From Chelydra serpentina (lineage: Eukaryota > Chordata > Testudines > Chelydridae), in contig JBAIAC010000023.1 in assembly GCA_037349315.1 (NCBI GenBank), forward strand, positions 39,605,501 to 39,669,500: DNA of 64,000 nt. Reading direction: 5' to 3'. The position numbers and the translations under genes were made by a program. Shown here one piece after another: positions 1 to 8,835 of this stretch; the first letter of the stretch is position 1, and every line of letters starts with the position of its first letter. The notes under the pieces were generated by a model. The model made no database searches. It was not told the DNA's origin and saw nothing but the letters and a program-made list of their open reading frames with translations.

Positions 1-2304
1 TGCTGCCAGGTAGCACAGATCTGTCTGAGGCCTTGATAAAATGGAGACACTGACCGTCCAGCCTGAGATCCCATCTTGGCCATCTCAGCACTGTACGCTT
101 GTTTCCGAAGAGTTTTTAGCCAAGCATCTCTGAGTCTCCTCTCTTGGCCAACGCTCTGCTGGTGAAACCTCCGGCATCCGCCCATTGCCAGCATCTCCGC
201 TCCAGGCTGGGTGCACGGCCTTCTTCAGAGACCTTGATGCAAAGGCAATGGGCTAGTTGGTCTTTCCGTATATGGCTCGGCCTGCTCCTTTGGAAGGGGC
301 CTCGCCGGACACGGGTACAGTCAATCTAAGCTAAAGCGGCGGTGCTGGTGAGCGGCGCCCACAGCTCCCAAGCCTGGCTGGCCAGCTCGCTGTCATTTCC
401 CAGAGACTCTGGTAGGGCTCACTGAGCACAGAGCGATGGGGAATGAAGAGCGCTGAAAATTTCCTCCCACCCTGTACATCCCTCCAGTGCTGCGTCCCAG
501 AGGGGGCATCTCCGCCGGAGTTTTTGTCTTACCTGGGGCACGACTGAGCCGCCTTTGCTCAGTCCAGGTAGCTGGGGCAGTGGAGGAGGTTGTGCTATCC
601 GGGATATGTTCCACGCCCTGATTAGCCCCCGGGCCCTGGTAAGGGCTTGCTGGCGGATACAGTGCAGTGCTGCAGCCTGGCTCCTCCCCCTCTGGTGTCC
701 AGCCTCACTCACACCTACCACCAGCCACTTCTCCCTCCTGCTCCGGGTCTGTCCACATCCGCTCACCCGCCTCTTCACTTTCTCCATCGCCTCGCCATGC
801 CACCCCCCTCCTCTGTCATCCCCCCTTACCGCTCTCCCTCCCCCAGCCCCCGTCAGCTAAGCACAGTGTGCACAGCCAGCGTCTCCCCACCCCCACCCCC
901 AGGGGCTTCTCTTCACGGAAGAACAAGGAGCCACCCAAAGAGGGGCAGGCATCTCCCCGGGTCAAGCTGCTCGAAGGGAAGCCTTTGTCACACTTGGGCA
1001 GTTGGCCATTCGGACATCAGTGCAGTCGCTCTGAAGTGCACCAGGAGCGGAGCCCACACCAAACGGCATTTGCTTCACCTTTCAACCACAGAGCCAAATC
1101 CCTAGCTGGTGGCAATCAGTCAAGTGCTGCTGAAGTCAATGGGGCGAGGCTGATTTGCAGCAGCTGAGAATCTAGTCCAAATGGCTCATGAAAAGTCGCT
1201 AGCATCAACTTTGATTCATTTAACCTTACGCGCCAGCTTGTGCGGCCTACATTTAATACTGCAAAAACGTTTCCTTCCAAGAATACAGCTGCCACGTCTT
1301 CAATATCTTTTCTCAGCTACTGGCAGTGGTGTATGGCTCTATTTAAATCCCGTGGAGCCGTGCAGATCCGGACTTTAGTTCGCTTTTCAGTTATGTACAC
1401 AGAATTAACCCAGGCTTAGGTTGCTCTGTCTTTTCAATATCTTCCTGCTTTCCCGTAGTGTCAAGTTCAGTGTTTCAATTATTTGCTAGGGAGAGTCATT
1501 TTTTTCTTCATGGCAGAATCAGCGGAGTTACTGATTTGTCTTCATAGCCTCCTAGCCCACGGATGATATCTAATAAGTCTCTCACGTTGTCTGTCTCGCT
1601 GTGTGCATTCCTGATAGCAAACACCTTTTGAACAAACTTCATAGCTAGGCAGGATTTGAGTTGTAACACAGATGGTTCATCTGTATTTACTGACTGGAAT
1701 GCTATTAAGTGATACTAGTTTTTTAAAGAGTTGTAAGAGTTACATACTGTTGTACTATCTGTACTGAATGGGAAACAAGCTAGATTTCTGGACAGTTTCC
1801 TTAGCTACAGTGCGCAGCACAGTCCTTGGGCTAGCATTGTCGTGTGCTCTCATATCTAGTTTAAAGGATACAGATCTGCCATTGCTGAGATGGCGGACAG
1901 TCTTTCTTTTAGCTGAGTGGCACCCCTTGGAGCGCTGGCTTGTTTCTGTTGAATTTATGGCAGACTTACCCAAGAGCTGGTAAATGTCTTGGCTCGTAAG
2001 CTTGACCACATCTAGTGCGGAGGATTTCTGCCTGTCAAAACCCCCTTGGATTCCTGATTTCCTAGCTCTTTCCCTGGACTAGCGGTTCATTCCGTTCCAG
2101 GACTGTGTCTGCCTTCTGCTGACGCTGCTGGCTCCCAGCAAAGGTGAAATCAGCTTCCCATCGCGGCCCGCGTCTCACTCCTGCGTTGCGGGTGCAAACC
2201 GCGTCGTTTTCCGAGGTGCCACACAGTCCCCCACATGGTCTTGTTTTAAGCTCTTTGTTAATCACATGTGCATCAGCTCCTTCCTACTGCTTTTGATGAT
2301 GAAG
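1..2304. other. unassigned sequence, no recognised gene
   Basis: I cannot assign this stretch. Bases 400-1170 are GC-rich and pyrimidine-rich with only overlapping short open frames. Bases 1180-2060 are clearly more AT-rich and look like old interspersed repeat or intergenic DNA. A minus-strand open frame at 1755-2009 (84 codons) has a less biased composition than its neighbours, but I recognise no domain in it and see no splice context. An unrecognised decayed transposon is as likely as a host exon. Confidence 0.4.
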
Positions 2305-2471
2305 AAACCAATAAAAAGAAAAGGAATACTTGTGGCACCTTAGAGACTAACAAATTTATTTCAGCATAAGCTTTCGTGGACTACAGTCCGCTTCGTCGAA
2401 TGCGTAGAATGGAACATACAGTCGGAGGATATTTATACATTCAGAGAAACATGAAAAGGTGGAAGTAACCA
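2305..2471 (-). mobile_element. Penelope-like element, 3' terminal part (left of the Gypsy insertion)
   Basis: Read on the minus strand, this is the 3' UTR and 3' end of the Penelope-like element whose body lies at 7234-8224. The two parts were contiguous until the Gypsy element inserted: AACCA at 2467-2471 is repeated at 7234-7238. It contains the same terminal module found at 7958-8087 and 56788-57029: a GUGGAC-type hairpin, CGAAAGCTTATGC, AAATAAATTTGTTAGTCTC and AAGGTGCCACAAGTA. The hairpin region (2362-2404) resembles a degenerate hammerhead ribozyme core. Assignment to Penelope rests on continuity with the GIY-YIG coding remnant. Confidence 0.7.
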
Positions 2472-3038
2472 TGTCACAGAGTATAGGGGAGTCCGGCCCT
2501 GCACCCCTCTTCCCCGGATTCACTGGGAGTCTCAGCCAGTCAGTAGAACAGAAGGTTTATTAGAGATGCCAGGGACACAGCCCAACCAGAGCTTGTCAGT
2601 ACGTCCAGGACCCCTCAGTCGGGTCCTTCCGGGGGGCAGGGAGCTTAGACCCCAGCCTGGGGCTCCCTGCATTTCGCCCCACAGCTCCAACCGGGGCAGG
2701 GAGGCCAGACCCTGTCTGCCTCGCTCGTCTCTTCCCCGGCCAGTTCTCAAACTCCAACTCTCTAGCCCCTCCTCTGCCTTTGTCTGCTTCCCGGGCCAGG
2801 AGGTCACCTGATCCCTTTGTTCTCACACCTTCAGCTCTCACCTTTGCCGGGGGAGGGGCCGGGCCATCTGTTGCCAGCAGACAGGGCCATTCTCTGTGTC
2901 CAGGCCTCTGCCTTCTAGGGCTTTGTAACAATCATGCACCGTTGTCCCACCACCTAGATACTCAAGCACCACATAGGGGAAACTGAGGCACCCACACAGT
3001 ACTCAGGGAAACCTTAACTACAGTCCTAGTTCGTCACA
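2472..3038 (-). repeat. 3' LTR of the Gypsy element
   Basis: 567 bp, the 3' LTR in the element's minus-strand sense. It carries AATAAA on the minus strand (bases 2556-2561), a likely polyadenylation signal. Sequence is identical to 6667-7233 at every position I compared. The short open frames in it recur at the same places in both LTRs and are not genes. Confidence 0.95.
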
Positions 3039-3053
3039 TCTCTCCCCCCTCCG
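3039..3053 (-). other. polypurine tract
   Basis: On the minus strand the bases directly upstream of the 3' LTR read CGGAGGGGGGAGAGA, an uninterrupted purine run after the first C. This position and composition fit the plus-strand primer of LTR retrotransposons. Confidence 0.8.
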
Positions 3054-3071
3054 AGACCGAACTGAGCGGGG

Positions 3072-6000
3072 TCACTTTAGCCAGTGACCCGGGGAAGTTC
3101 GAACCTGGTCACACCAGGCCGTTCCAGTTCCACGGGCTCCCTTAGGTTGGGTGGGCTTGATGGCACCCGCAGGCCGCATGTGGGAAGGTTTATGCGGCCC
3201 GTGCCCTCTTCCCATCCCAAAACCCCTGGGGTTCAAGCTGAGATCAGGTCTTTTCCCAGCGCTCCAGTCTGGAGGGCTGTAGTTCGGGCTCTCTTGGTTA
3301 AGAGCCTCCCTCTTGATCTGGTCCCCTCTCTGACCACGTGTCTCTGTCACCAGCCGCTCGGCATCGGCCCCTTTTCCTGGATGCAGCCACGTTGGGGCGG
3401 AATGGTGACCATACCCCGTAAAGTGCCACCCAAATAGATCCGGCTGCTGCTTCTTAAGGGCCTGTCCCATGGCCAGGCATTCCTTCTCTATGGCCTGACC
3501 GTTCTGCCTCCAGGGCAGCCGCTCCTTGCTCAGATACCCGATGGGGTGTCTCTCCCCCTTCGCATAGGCCTGCATCAGCACCGCGCCCAGCCCTGTGTCT
3601 GAGGCTTCGGTGAACACTGTACAGGGCTTGGCCCGGTCTGGGTTTATTCGATCTATTGGGCCCTGGATTAGAGCCTCCTTCAGCGCACAGAGAGTCCTCT
3701 GGCCCTGCTCGGTCCAGACTGCCTCGTCTGGCTTCCCCTTCTTACCTAGCTCTGTGATGGGGGCAGCTAGGGAGCTAAAGGGGGGTACAAACCTCTGGTA
3801 GTATCCCACCATCCCGCTAAAGGCCTGGACCTGTTTCTTCGTCTGGGGAACAGGCCAAACTCTGATCGCCTCCACCTTGGCCAGCCCTGGGCTGTTGAAT
3901 GACTGGTTCACCTCTAAAGCCAGCCTGTCCTTGGCCTCTCTCTCCAGGTTCTGGGCTCTTTTCCCAGTTACTCTGAATGGGGGACACCTGATGGAAGGAT
4001 GGGCTCCCATCTCAGGGGAGAGATCCATCAGGGGGTCTTCCCCATTCTCCTCCCAATTGTCCCTTACCGGTTCTAGGGGTCCCCTTACTCTCCTCCCATA
4101 CCACAGCTTGAAAGGGAAGCCCCCTGGTGATTCCTGGGGCACTTCCTTGTGCCATCGGTGGGGCAGGTCCTTGTCCCAGTCCTGTGGATGCTGATTGATG
4201 CAAGTCTTCAGCATCAGCCTCACGGTCCCCTGAACTCTCTCCACCAGCCCATTGCACTGGGGATGATATGCTGAGGCCCAACTGTGCCGGACCCCACATT
4301 TCTCCCACAAGCACCGGAGCAGGGCCGACATGAAGTTGGACCCTTGGTCTGTCAGGACTTCCTTGGGGAACCCCACTCGGCTGAAAATGGTCAGCAGCGC
4401 ATCCGCCACGGTGTCTGCTTCAATGGAGGATAAGGGTACCGCCTCGGGGTAGCGGGTGGCAAAATCTACCACCACCCGAATGTACTTCTTCCCCGACTGG
4501 GTTGCCCTGCTGAGGGGGCCCACCCCATTCATAGCCACCTTCTGGAAAGGTTCCTCCCTGATGGGCAGGGACCTCCAGGGATCTTCTCCCTTACCTTGGA
4601 CCAGGTATAATAGCCGGTGATGATACTTCGGGTGCCCCACCGGCTGCCTCCTGATTCCCCGCAGTTCTACTTCCCCTTGGGAAGCCCATTCCCGGCACAG
4701 GAATCCCTTCTCCCACAGGGATCTGTCTCTGCAGTCTTCCCCAAGGGGGTTTGCAGCGCTGTGGCCAGCAAGTTCCCTTAGCTTCTCCAAAGCGGGATCC
4801 CTCTGCAGCTCACTGGCCAGGCCTGGGGTCACTGCCCCACTGAGCCCTGTCCCTGGTGGCTCCCTCCCTGCCGTGGAATCACTTCCCGGCAGCATCTCTG
4901 GACCAGGCAAGCCTGGTTGGCAGCCGTCCTGCCCTGCCTGTGTGTTCCCCCACTCAGCTGGGGTCTCTGCTCCCCCCGGGCTCAGCGCTGCCCTGGCTGT
5001 CCCTGTGGGGCCAGGCAGCGAGCTCGCTGCTTTGGTCACAGCATCAGAGCCAGCGTGAGCCACCTCTCCAGTGTGCAGGGGGGTGGGGAGCATCTCTCTG
5101 ACCCACCCCGCCCTAGGGGTCTGGTTACAGGCAGGCAGGTAACCGGGGCCTGGCAGCTCCTCCCCCCTGCCAGCCAGGTCATTTGCATTTTCACTGACCA
5201 TTTCCCTCTTAGCCAATTGGTTTCCTGAGTTCAAATTCAAATCCTCGGCCGTTACAGGGCCTGGATCCTGTCCCAAAGATACACAGTCACCCCCCAACAG
5301 CACCTCACCGCTGATATCCTGGAGACCCCCAACCACCAGCCAGCCTGACCCCTCCTGGGTCTGCACAGGGATCTGGGCCATAGGCAGGGCGAATGGGTCC
5401 GTCCCTGGGACCCTCACCCAGGTCACACAGCCCCCCAGCAGCTGGTGGGGGTGCACCACCCGGGGCCTGACCACAATTCTCTCTGTCCCGGGGTCTTGCC
5501 ACCCCCCGAATGTCTCTCCATTGACCATCAGCTTCCGCTTCCACTGGGGGTCCATAGGGCTTGAGTCCAGGGCCAGGAGTGGAAATCCGTCCACCATCCC
5601 ACCCTTCTGGCTGGTGGAGTTTATGGCCTTGGGACCCAGCAAGGGGGTTAAATCCCGGGGCTTTTCCGCAGGGTCTCCCTGGTTCCAATCACCAGTCTGC
5701 TCCAAGGCAGTGAGGTGGGCCTCCACATCCCCACCCTCCTTAACCAGGGGCAGCAATTTAGGATCGAGGTTCCCTGCGGAGCTGGCACCCCGGGATCTGT
5801 CCCCACTTACCCCTGGCCAGTCCCCTATGCCTCTCCATTCCACCACCGCAAGTTCACGCTGCTGCTTCTTCTGTAGGTCTTTCTCGGGCTCTTGCTGTCT
5901 CTCACCGTCCTCTTGCTCTCTCAGACTCAGCTCCAGTCCCATCCGTCTCCGATCCCCTGCTGGGGAACCCGATCGTGAAGACCTCCGTCTGGTTGGGGAC

Positions 6001-6206
6001 CAGACTCTTGGGGATGCCAGGCTATCACTCCAGCTGCTCCCAGATCCTGCTGTAGCCCCATTGGGGTCCGGAATCGGCTCCCTGGAATGGTCATCTTTCT
6101 CCAGCCGCGTGATTAACTGGGCTTTAGTGAGCTTTCCAATGGGTATCCCTCTCTTTTTGCACAGGGTTACAATGCTCTTCTTAAGGAGAAGGTGATACGC
6201 CATCAC
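3072..6206 (-). CDS. Gag-Pol-like fused ORF of the Gypsy element, catalytically defective
   Basis: A single 1044-codon frame. Residues 1-40 are a basic, SAP-like N-terminus; 85-125 are charged and helical (Gag-like). Residues 224-310 look like a retropepsin, but the expected D-T/S-G is D238-P-G. Residues 550-705 are an integrase core with D620 and E656 at the classical 35-residue spacing; the first catalytic Asp, expected before V-G-P, is N560, and the HHCC zinc region is missing. Residues 776-930 are the RT thumb/connection and RNase H; the first RNase H Asp is E867 and the later D-H motif is lost. The RT palm (Y-x-D-D) is absent between integrase and thumb. The C-terminal 100 residues are degenerate and end near the polypurine tract. 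The product cannot be a working polymerase; a Gag-like role is possible but unproven. Confidence 0.85.
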   Translation of the reverse strand: MMAYHLLLKKSIVTLCKKRGIPIGKLTKAQLITRLEKDDHSREPIPDPNGATAGSGSSWSDSLASPRVWSPTRRRSSRSGSPAGDRRRMGLELSLREQEDGERQQEPEKDLQKKQQRELAVVEWRGIGDWPGVSGDRSRGASSAGNLDPKLLPLVKEGGDVEAHLTALEQTGDWNQGDPAEKPRDLTPLLGPKAINSTSQKGGMVDGFPLLALDSSPMDPQWKRKLMVNGETFGGWQDPGTERIVVRPRVVHPHQLLGGCVTWVRVPGTDPFALPMAQIPVQTQEGSGWLVVGGLQDISGEVLLGGDCVSLGQDPGPVTAEDLNLNSGNQLAKREMVSENANDLAGRGEELPGPGYLPACNQTPRAGWVREMLPTPLHTGEVAHAGSDAVTKAASSLPGPTGTARAALSPGGAETPAEWGNTQAGQDGCQPGLPGPEMLPGSDSTAGREPPGTGLSGAVTPGLASELQRDPALEKLRELAGHSAANPLGEDCRDRSLWEKGFLCREWASQGEVELRGIRRQPVGHPKYHHRLLYLVQGKGEDPWRSLPIREEPFQKVAMNGVGPLSRATQSGKKYIRVVVDFATRYPEAVPLSSIEADTVADALLTIFSRVGFPKEVLTDQGSNFMSALLRCLWEKCGVRHSWASAYHPQCNGLVERVQGTVRLMLKTCINQHPQDWDKDLPHRWHKEVPQESPGGFPFKLWYGRRVRGPLEPVRDNWEENGEDPLMDLSPEMGAHPSIRCPPFRVTGKRAQNLEREAKDRLALEVNQSFNSPGLAKVEAIRVWPVPQTKKQVQAFSGMVGYYQRFVPPFSSLAAPITELGKKGKPDEAVWTEQGQRTLCALKEALIQGPIDRINPDRAKPCTVFTEASDTGLGAVLMQAYAKGERHPIGYLSKERLPWRQNGQAIEKECLAMGQALKKQQPDLFGWHFTGYGHHSAPTWLHPGKGADAERLVTETRGQRGDQIKREALNQESPNYSPPDWSAGKRPDLSLNPRGFGMGRGHGPHKPSHMRPAGAIKPTQPKGARGTGTAWCDQVRTSPGHWLK

Positions 6207-6299
6207 TTCACTGCTCCCAAGTTTGCTGTGGACTCGCAGGCCTGTGTGCTCTTAGCTCCCCACGGTTTCCAGGAAGAACCCCAAGTGTGCCAGCCCTTC

Positions 6300-6545
6300 T
6301 CCAGGTCACCGCCTCTTTGCCAGGGTCGAGCTGCAGCTCCTGCGCCCCTGGGTCCACTCACGGCACCCCCAGGGGAACCCTGTCCCTGCAAAATTCCTTC
6401 TCTCTCCCAGGGCCAAGCCGCAGGCTCCTCCGCCCCTGGGACTGCTCACTGTAGCCCCCAGGGGGACCCCCTCATTGCACAGTCCTTCTCGCTGGACACA
6501 CACTCCCAGGGGTTAAGCGTAGCTCCTCCGCTCCCCGAAACCGCT
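6300..6545 (-). repeat. imperfect tandem repeat in the Gypsy 5' leader
   Basis: Between the primer site and the ORF start, a unit of about 90-100 bp recurs roughly two and a half times. Starts near 6319, 6408 and 6508 share CCAGGG/CCAAG-like words followed by CTCCT and CGCCCCTGG-like segments. It is untranslated leader in the element's orientation; a packaging or translational role would be speculation. Confidence 0.5.
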
Positions 6546-6646
6546 CCTCCGTGAGCCTTCAGCACGCCTGGTCCTCGTTAGCACCCCTTCGTTCTACTGC
6601 TCCCCAGTTACTTACTGCAGGAAGCGCCGTTCACGGGGTGCAGATC

Positions 6647-6664
6647 GTCCCGCCGCTGCCACCA
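6647..6664 (-). other. primer binding site, tRNA-Leu-like
   Basis: The minus strand reads TGGTGGCAGCGGCGGGAC, starting 2 bp after the 5' LTR. It fits the complement of the 3' end of vertebrate tRNA-Leu(AAG/TAG), which ends CCCACCGCTGCCACCA, with one mismatch over the first 16 bases. The tRNA sequence is from general knowledge. Confidence 0.75.
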
Positions 6665-6666
6665 GT

Positions 6667-7233
6667 TGTCACAGAGTATAGGGGAGTCCGGCCCTGCACC
6701 CCTCTTCCCCGGATTCACTGGGAGTCTCAGCCAGTCAGTAGAACAGAAGGTTTATTAGAGATGCCAGGGACACAGCCCAACCAGAGCTTGTCAGTACGTC
6801 CAGGACCCCTCAGTCGGGTCCTTCCGGGGGGCAGGGAGCTTAGACCCCAGCCTGGGGCTCCCTGCATTTCGCCCCACAGCTCCAACCGGGGCAGGGAGGC
6901 CAGACCCTGTCTGCCTCGCTCGTCTCTTCCCCGGCCAGTTCTCAAACTCCAACTCTCTAGCCCCTCCTCTGCCTTTGTCTGCTTCCCGGGCCAGGAGGTC
7001 ACCTGATCCCTTTGTTCTCACACCTTCAGCTCTCACCTTTGCCGGGGGAGGGGCCGGGCCATCTGTTGCCAGCAGACAGGGCCATTCTCTGTGTCCAGGC
7101 CTCTGCCTTCTAGGGCTTTGTAACAATCATGCACCGTTGTCCCACCACCTAGATACTCAAGCACCACATAGGGGAAACTGAGGCACCCACACAGTACTCA
7201 GGGAAACCTTAACTACAGTCCTAGTTCGTCACA
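6667..7233 (-). repeat. 5' LTR of the Gypsy element
   Basis: 567 bp, identical to 2472-3038. In the element's orientation it should carry the promoter; the minus-strand AATAAA is at 6751-6756. The flanking bases at 7234-7238 are the AACCA target duplication. Confidence 0.95.
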
Positions 7234-7389
7234 AACCATACCAACTGTAAAAGGCTAATTAATCGAAAGGAACTGTTATCAGCCGGGGGAAGAAACTTTT
7301 GAAGTGATAATCAAGATGGCCCATTACGGACAGTTGCCACAAAGGTGTTAAGGGTACTTAACAAGGATACTAAACTAGGGGAAATAGAT

Positions 7390-7850
7390 TCAATTAACAT
7401 AATGACCGAGCCATTCCCAGTCTCTGGTCAAACCTAAGTTAATGGTCTCTAGTTTGCATATTAATTCTAGTTCAGCAGCTTCTCGTTGGAGTCTGTTTTT
7501 GAAGTTTTTCTGTTGCAAAATTGCCACCTTTAAGTCTGTCACTGAGTGATTAGAGAGGTTGAAGTGTTCTCCTATTGGTTTTTGAATGTGATGATTCCTG
7601 ATGTCAGATTTGTGTCCATTTATTATTTTGCGTAGAGACTGTCCGGTTTGGCCAATGTATAAGGCAGAGGGGCATTGCTGGCACATGATGGCATATATCA
7701 CATTGGTAGATGTGCAGGTGAACGAGCCCCTGATGGTGTGGCTGATGTGATTAGGTCCTATGATGGTGTCACTTGAATAGAGATGTGGACAGAGTTGGCA
7801 TCAGGCTTTGTTGCAAGGATAGGTTCCTGGGTCAGTGTTTTTGTTGTATG
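7390..7850 (-). pseudogene. Penelope GIY-YIG endonuclease remnant
   Basis: The open frame at 7390-7701 encodes 103 residues. It has IYAIMCQQC followed by ALYIGQTGQSL, the GIY and YIG blocks with the associated cysteines, then a basic helix containing NGHKSDIRNH and a later PIGEHFNLSNH. The Arg usual in the helix after YIGQT appears as Lys. Upstream coding continues in frame but is broken by a TGA near 7799-7803. The protein would have nicked target DNA for target-primed reverse transcription. Confidence 0.8.
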
Positions 7851-7957
7851 GCGTGTGGTTGCTGGTGAGTATTTGCTTCAGGTTGGGGGGCTGTCTGTAA
7901 GCGAGGACTGGCCTGTCTCCCAAGATCTGTGAGAGTGAGGGATCATCTTTCAGGATA

Positions 7958-8087
7958 GCTTTGCATCCGAAGAAGTGGGTATTGACCCACAAAAGCTTAT
8001 GCTTCAATACCTATGTTAATCTATAAGGTGCCACAGGACCCTTTGTCGCTTCTGCAGATCCAGACTAACACGGCTACCCCTCTGATA
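7958..8087 (+). mobile_element. short Penelope-tail unit with hammerhead-like fold, inserted in the PLE
   Basis: A 130-bp plus-strand unit lies inside the minus-strand Penelope element between two copies of CAGGATA (7951-7957 and 8088-8094). It contains GAAGAAGTGGG, ATTG, ACCCAC, AAAAGCTTATGCTT, then TAAGGTGCCACAGGA and CAGACTAACACGGCTAC. This matches the terminal module at 2305-2404 and 56890-57029. The duplication shows it arrived as an independent insertion. Core positions of a hammerhead ribozyme are partly mutated (AAAA where GAAA is expected). Confidence 0.75.
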
Positions 8088-8224
8088 CAGGATAGGTTGT
8101 AGATCTTTGATGATGCGCTGGAGAGGTTTTAGTTAGGGGCTGAAGGTGACGGCTAACGGCGTTCTGTTACTTTCTTTGTTGAACCTGTCCTGTAGTAGGT
8201 GACTTCTGGGTACTCTTTTGGGTA

Positions 8225-8584
8225 CAGATTGACAGAGCCAATAGGAGGAAGTGCAGGAGGCAGGACCCTCTCAGGAGCTGGGCCCAACCTGTAGAACTCA
8301 CTGCCACAAGAGGAGAAAGCAGGAGCTTCACCATGCCTGACCTCAGCCCAAAACTCAGCTCTGCTCCTTAGCCTTCCCAGAACAAGCCCCCCACACATCA
8401 CATGTGCCCCCACCCCCTCTGAGAACTACTGCCACTCTTTCTCCCACAGGCGAGGCAGGCAGCGGCTGCTGCTGGTACGTCTAAATATTCAGGAGCTGCT
8501 CGGATTCTGCGGTGGTTACTGGGGCCCGGTTGGTGTCTACACGAACAGGCGGGTGATGGGCTGCCTTGTCAGGGAGTTAAAGGG
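8225..8584. other. unassigned, possibly CR1-related
   Basis: The segment around 8284-8320 (CTGTAGAACTCACTGCCACA) resembles a common CR1 3' region word and also occurs, diverged, near 58310 inside a clear CR1. The rest is not assignable. Confidence 0.35.
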
Positions 8585-8835
8585 AAAGGGAGCTAGATAG
8601 GTTCATGGAGGCTAGGTCCATCAATGGCTATTAGCCAGGATGGGCAGGGATGGTGTCCCTAGTCTCTGTTTGCCAGAAGCTGGGATTGGGCAACCGGGAA
8701 TGAATCACTTGATGATAATCTGGCTGTTCATTCCCCTTGGGGCACCTGCCATTGGCCACTGTCAGAGGACAGGATACTGGGCTGGATGGATCTTTGGTCC
8801 GGACGGGCCAGTAGGGCCATTCTGATGTTCTTATT
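8585..8835 (+). mobile_element. CR1 LINE 3' end fragment
   Basis: Shares a run of words with the 3' part of the CR1 copy at 57030-58615: CATGGAGGCTAGGTCCATCA, CAGAAGCTGGGATTGG, TGAATCACTTGATGATAA, GGCCACTGTCAGAGGACAGG and CTGGATGGATCTTTGGTC. It ends near CATTCTGATGTTCTTA, as expected for a 5'-truncated copy. Confidence 0.8.

Larger units (their letters stand above)
2472..7233 (-). mobile_element. Ty3/Gypsy LTR retrotransposon, Gmr1-like order, RT core deleted
   Basis: The element is 4762 bp, reads on the minus strand, and has 567-bp LTRs (2472-3038 and 6667-7233) beginning TGTGACGAAC and ending CTCTGTGACA in its own orientation. A 5-bp target duplication AACCA flanks it. A tRNA-Leu-like primer site (6647-6664) lies 2 bp inside the 5' LTR and a purine tract (3039-3053) abuts the 3' LTR. 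Internal coding order is gag-like, protease, integrase, then RT thumb/RNase H. Integrase upstream of RNase H is the Gmr1-type order, unlike most Gypsy elements. The RT catalytic core is absent. The LTRs show no difference on direct reading, so insertion is very recent. Another copy survives as a solo LTR at 24618-25183. Confidence 0.93.
7234..8224 (-). mobile_element. Penelope-like element, body (5' truncated)
   Basis: Read on the minus strand from 8224, a decayed coding region runs into a GIY-YIG endonuclease domain (stop just below 7390), then a 3' UTR that continues across the Gypsy insertion to 2305. Penelope-like elements combine a telomerase-related RT with a C-terminal GIY-YIG nuclease. 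Only the last part of the RT region (8153-8222) can still be read, and the 5' end is lost next to a CR1 fragment. A 130-bp unit interrupts the coding part at 7958-8087. Confidence 0.8.

Noticed and set aside
1755..2009. Possible host exon on the minus strand
   Set aside because: 84 codons with no recognised domain; no convincing splice sites or neighbouring exons.
2532..2931. Open frames inside the LTR that recur at 6727-7126
   Set aside because: They are identical because the two LTRs are identical; they have no similarity to known retroelement proteins.
3072..6206. An intact, active retroelement polyprotein or a domesticated enzyme
   Set aside because: RT core missing and protease, integrase and RNase H catalytic residues changed; enzymatic activity is not credible.
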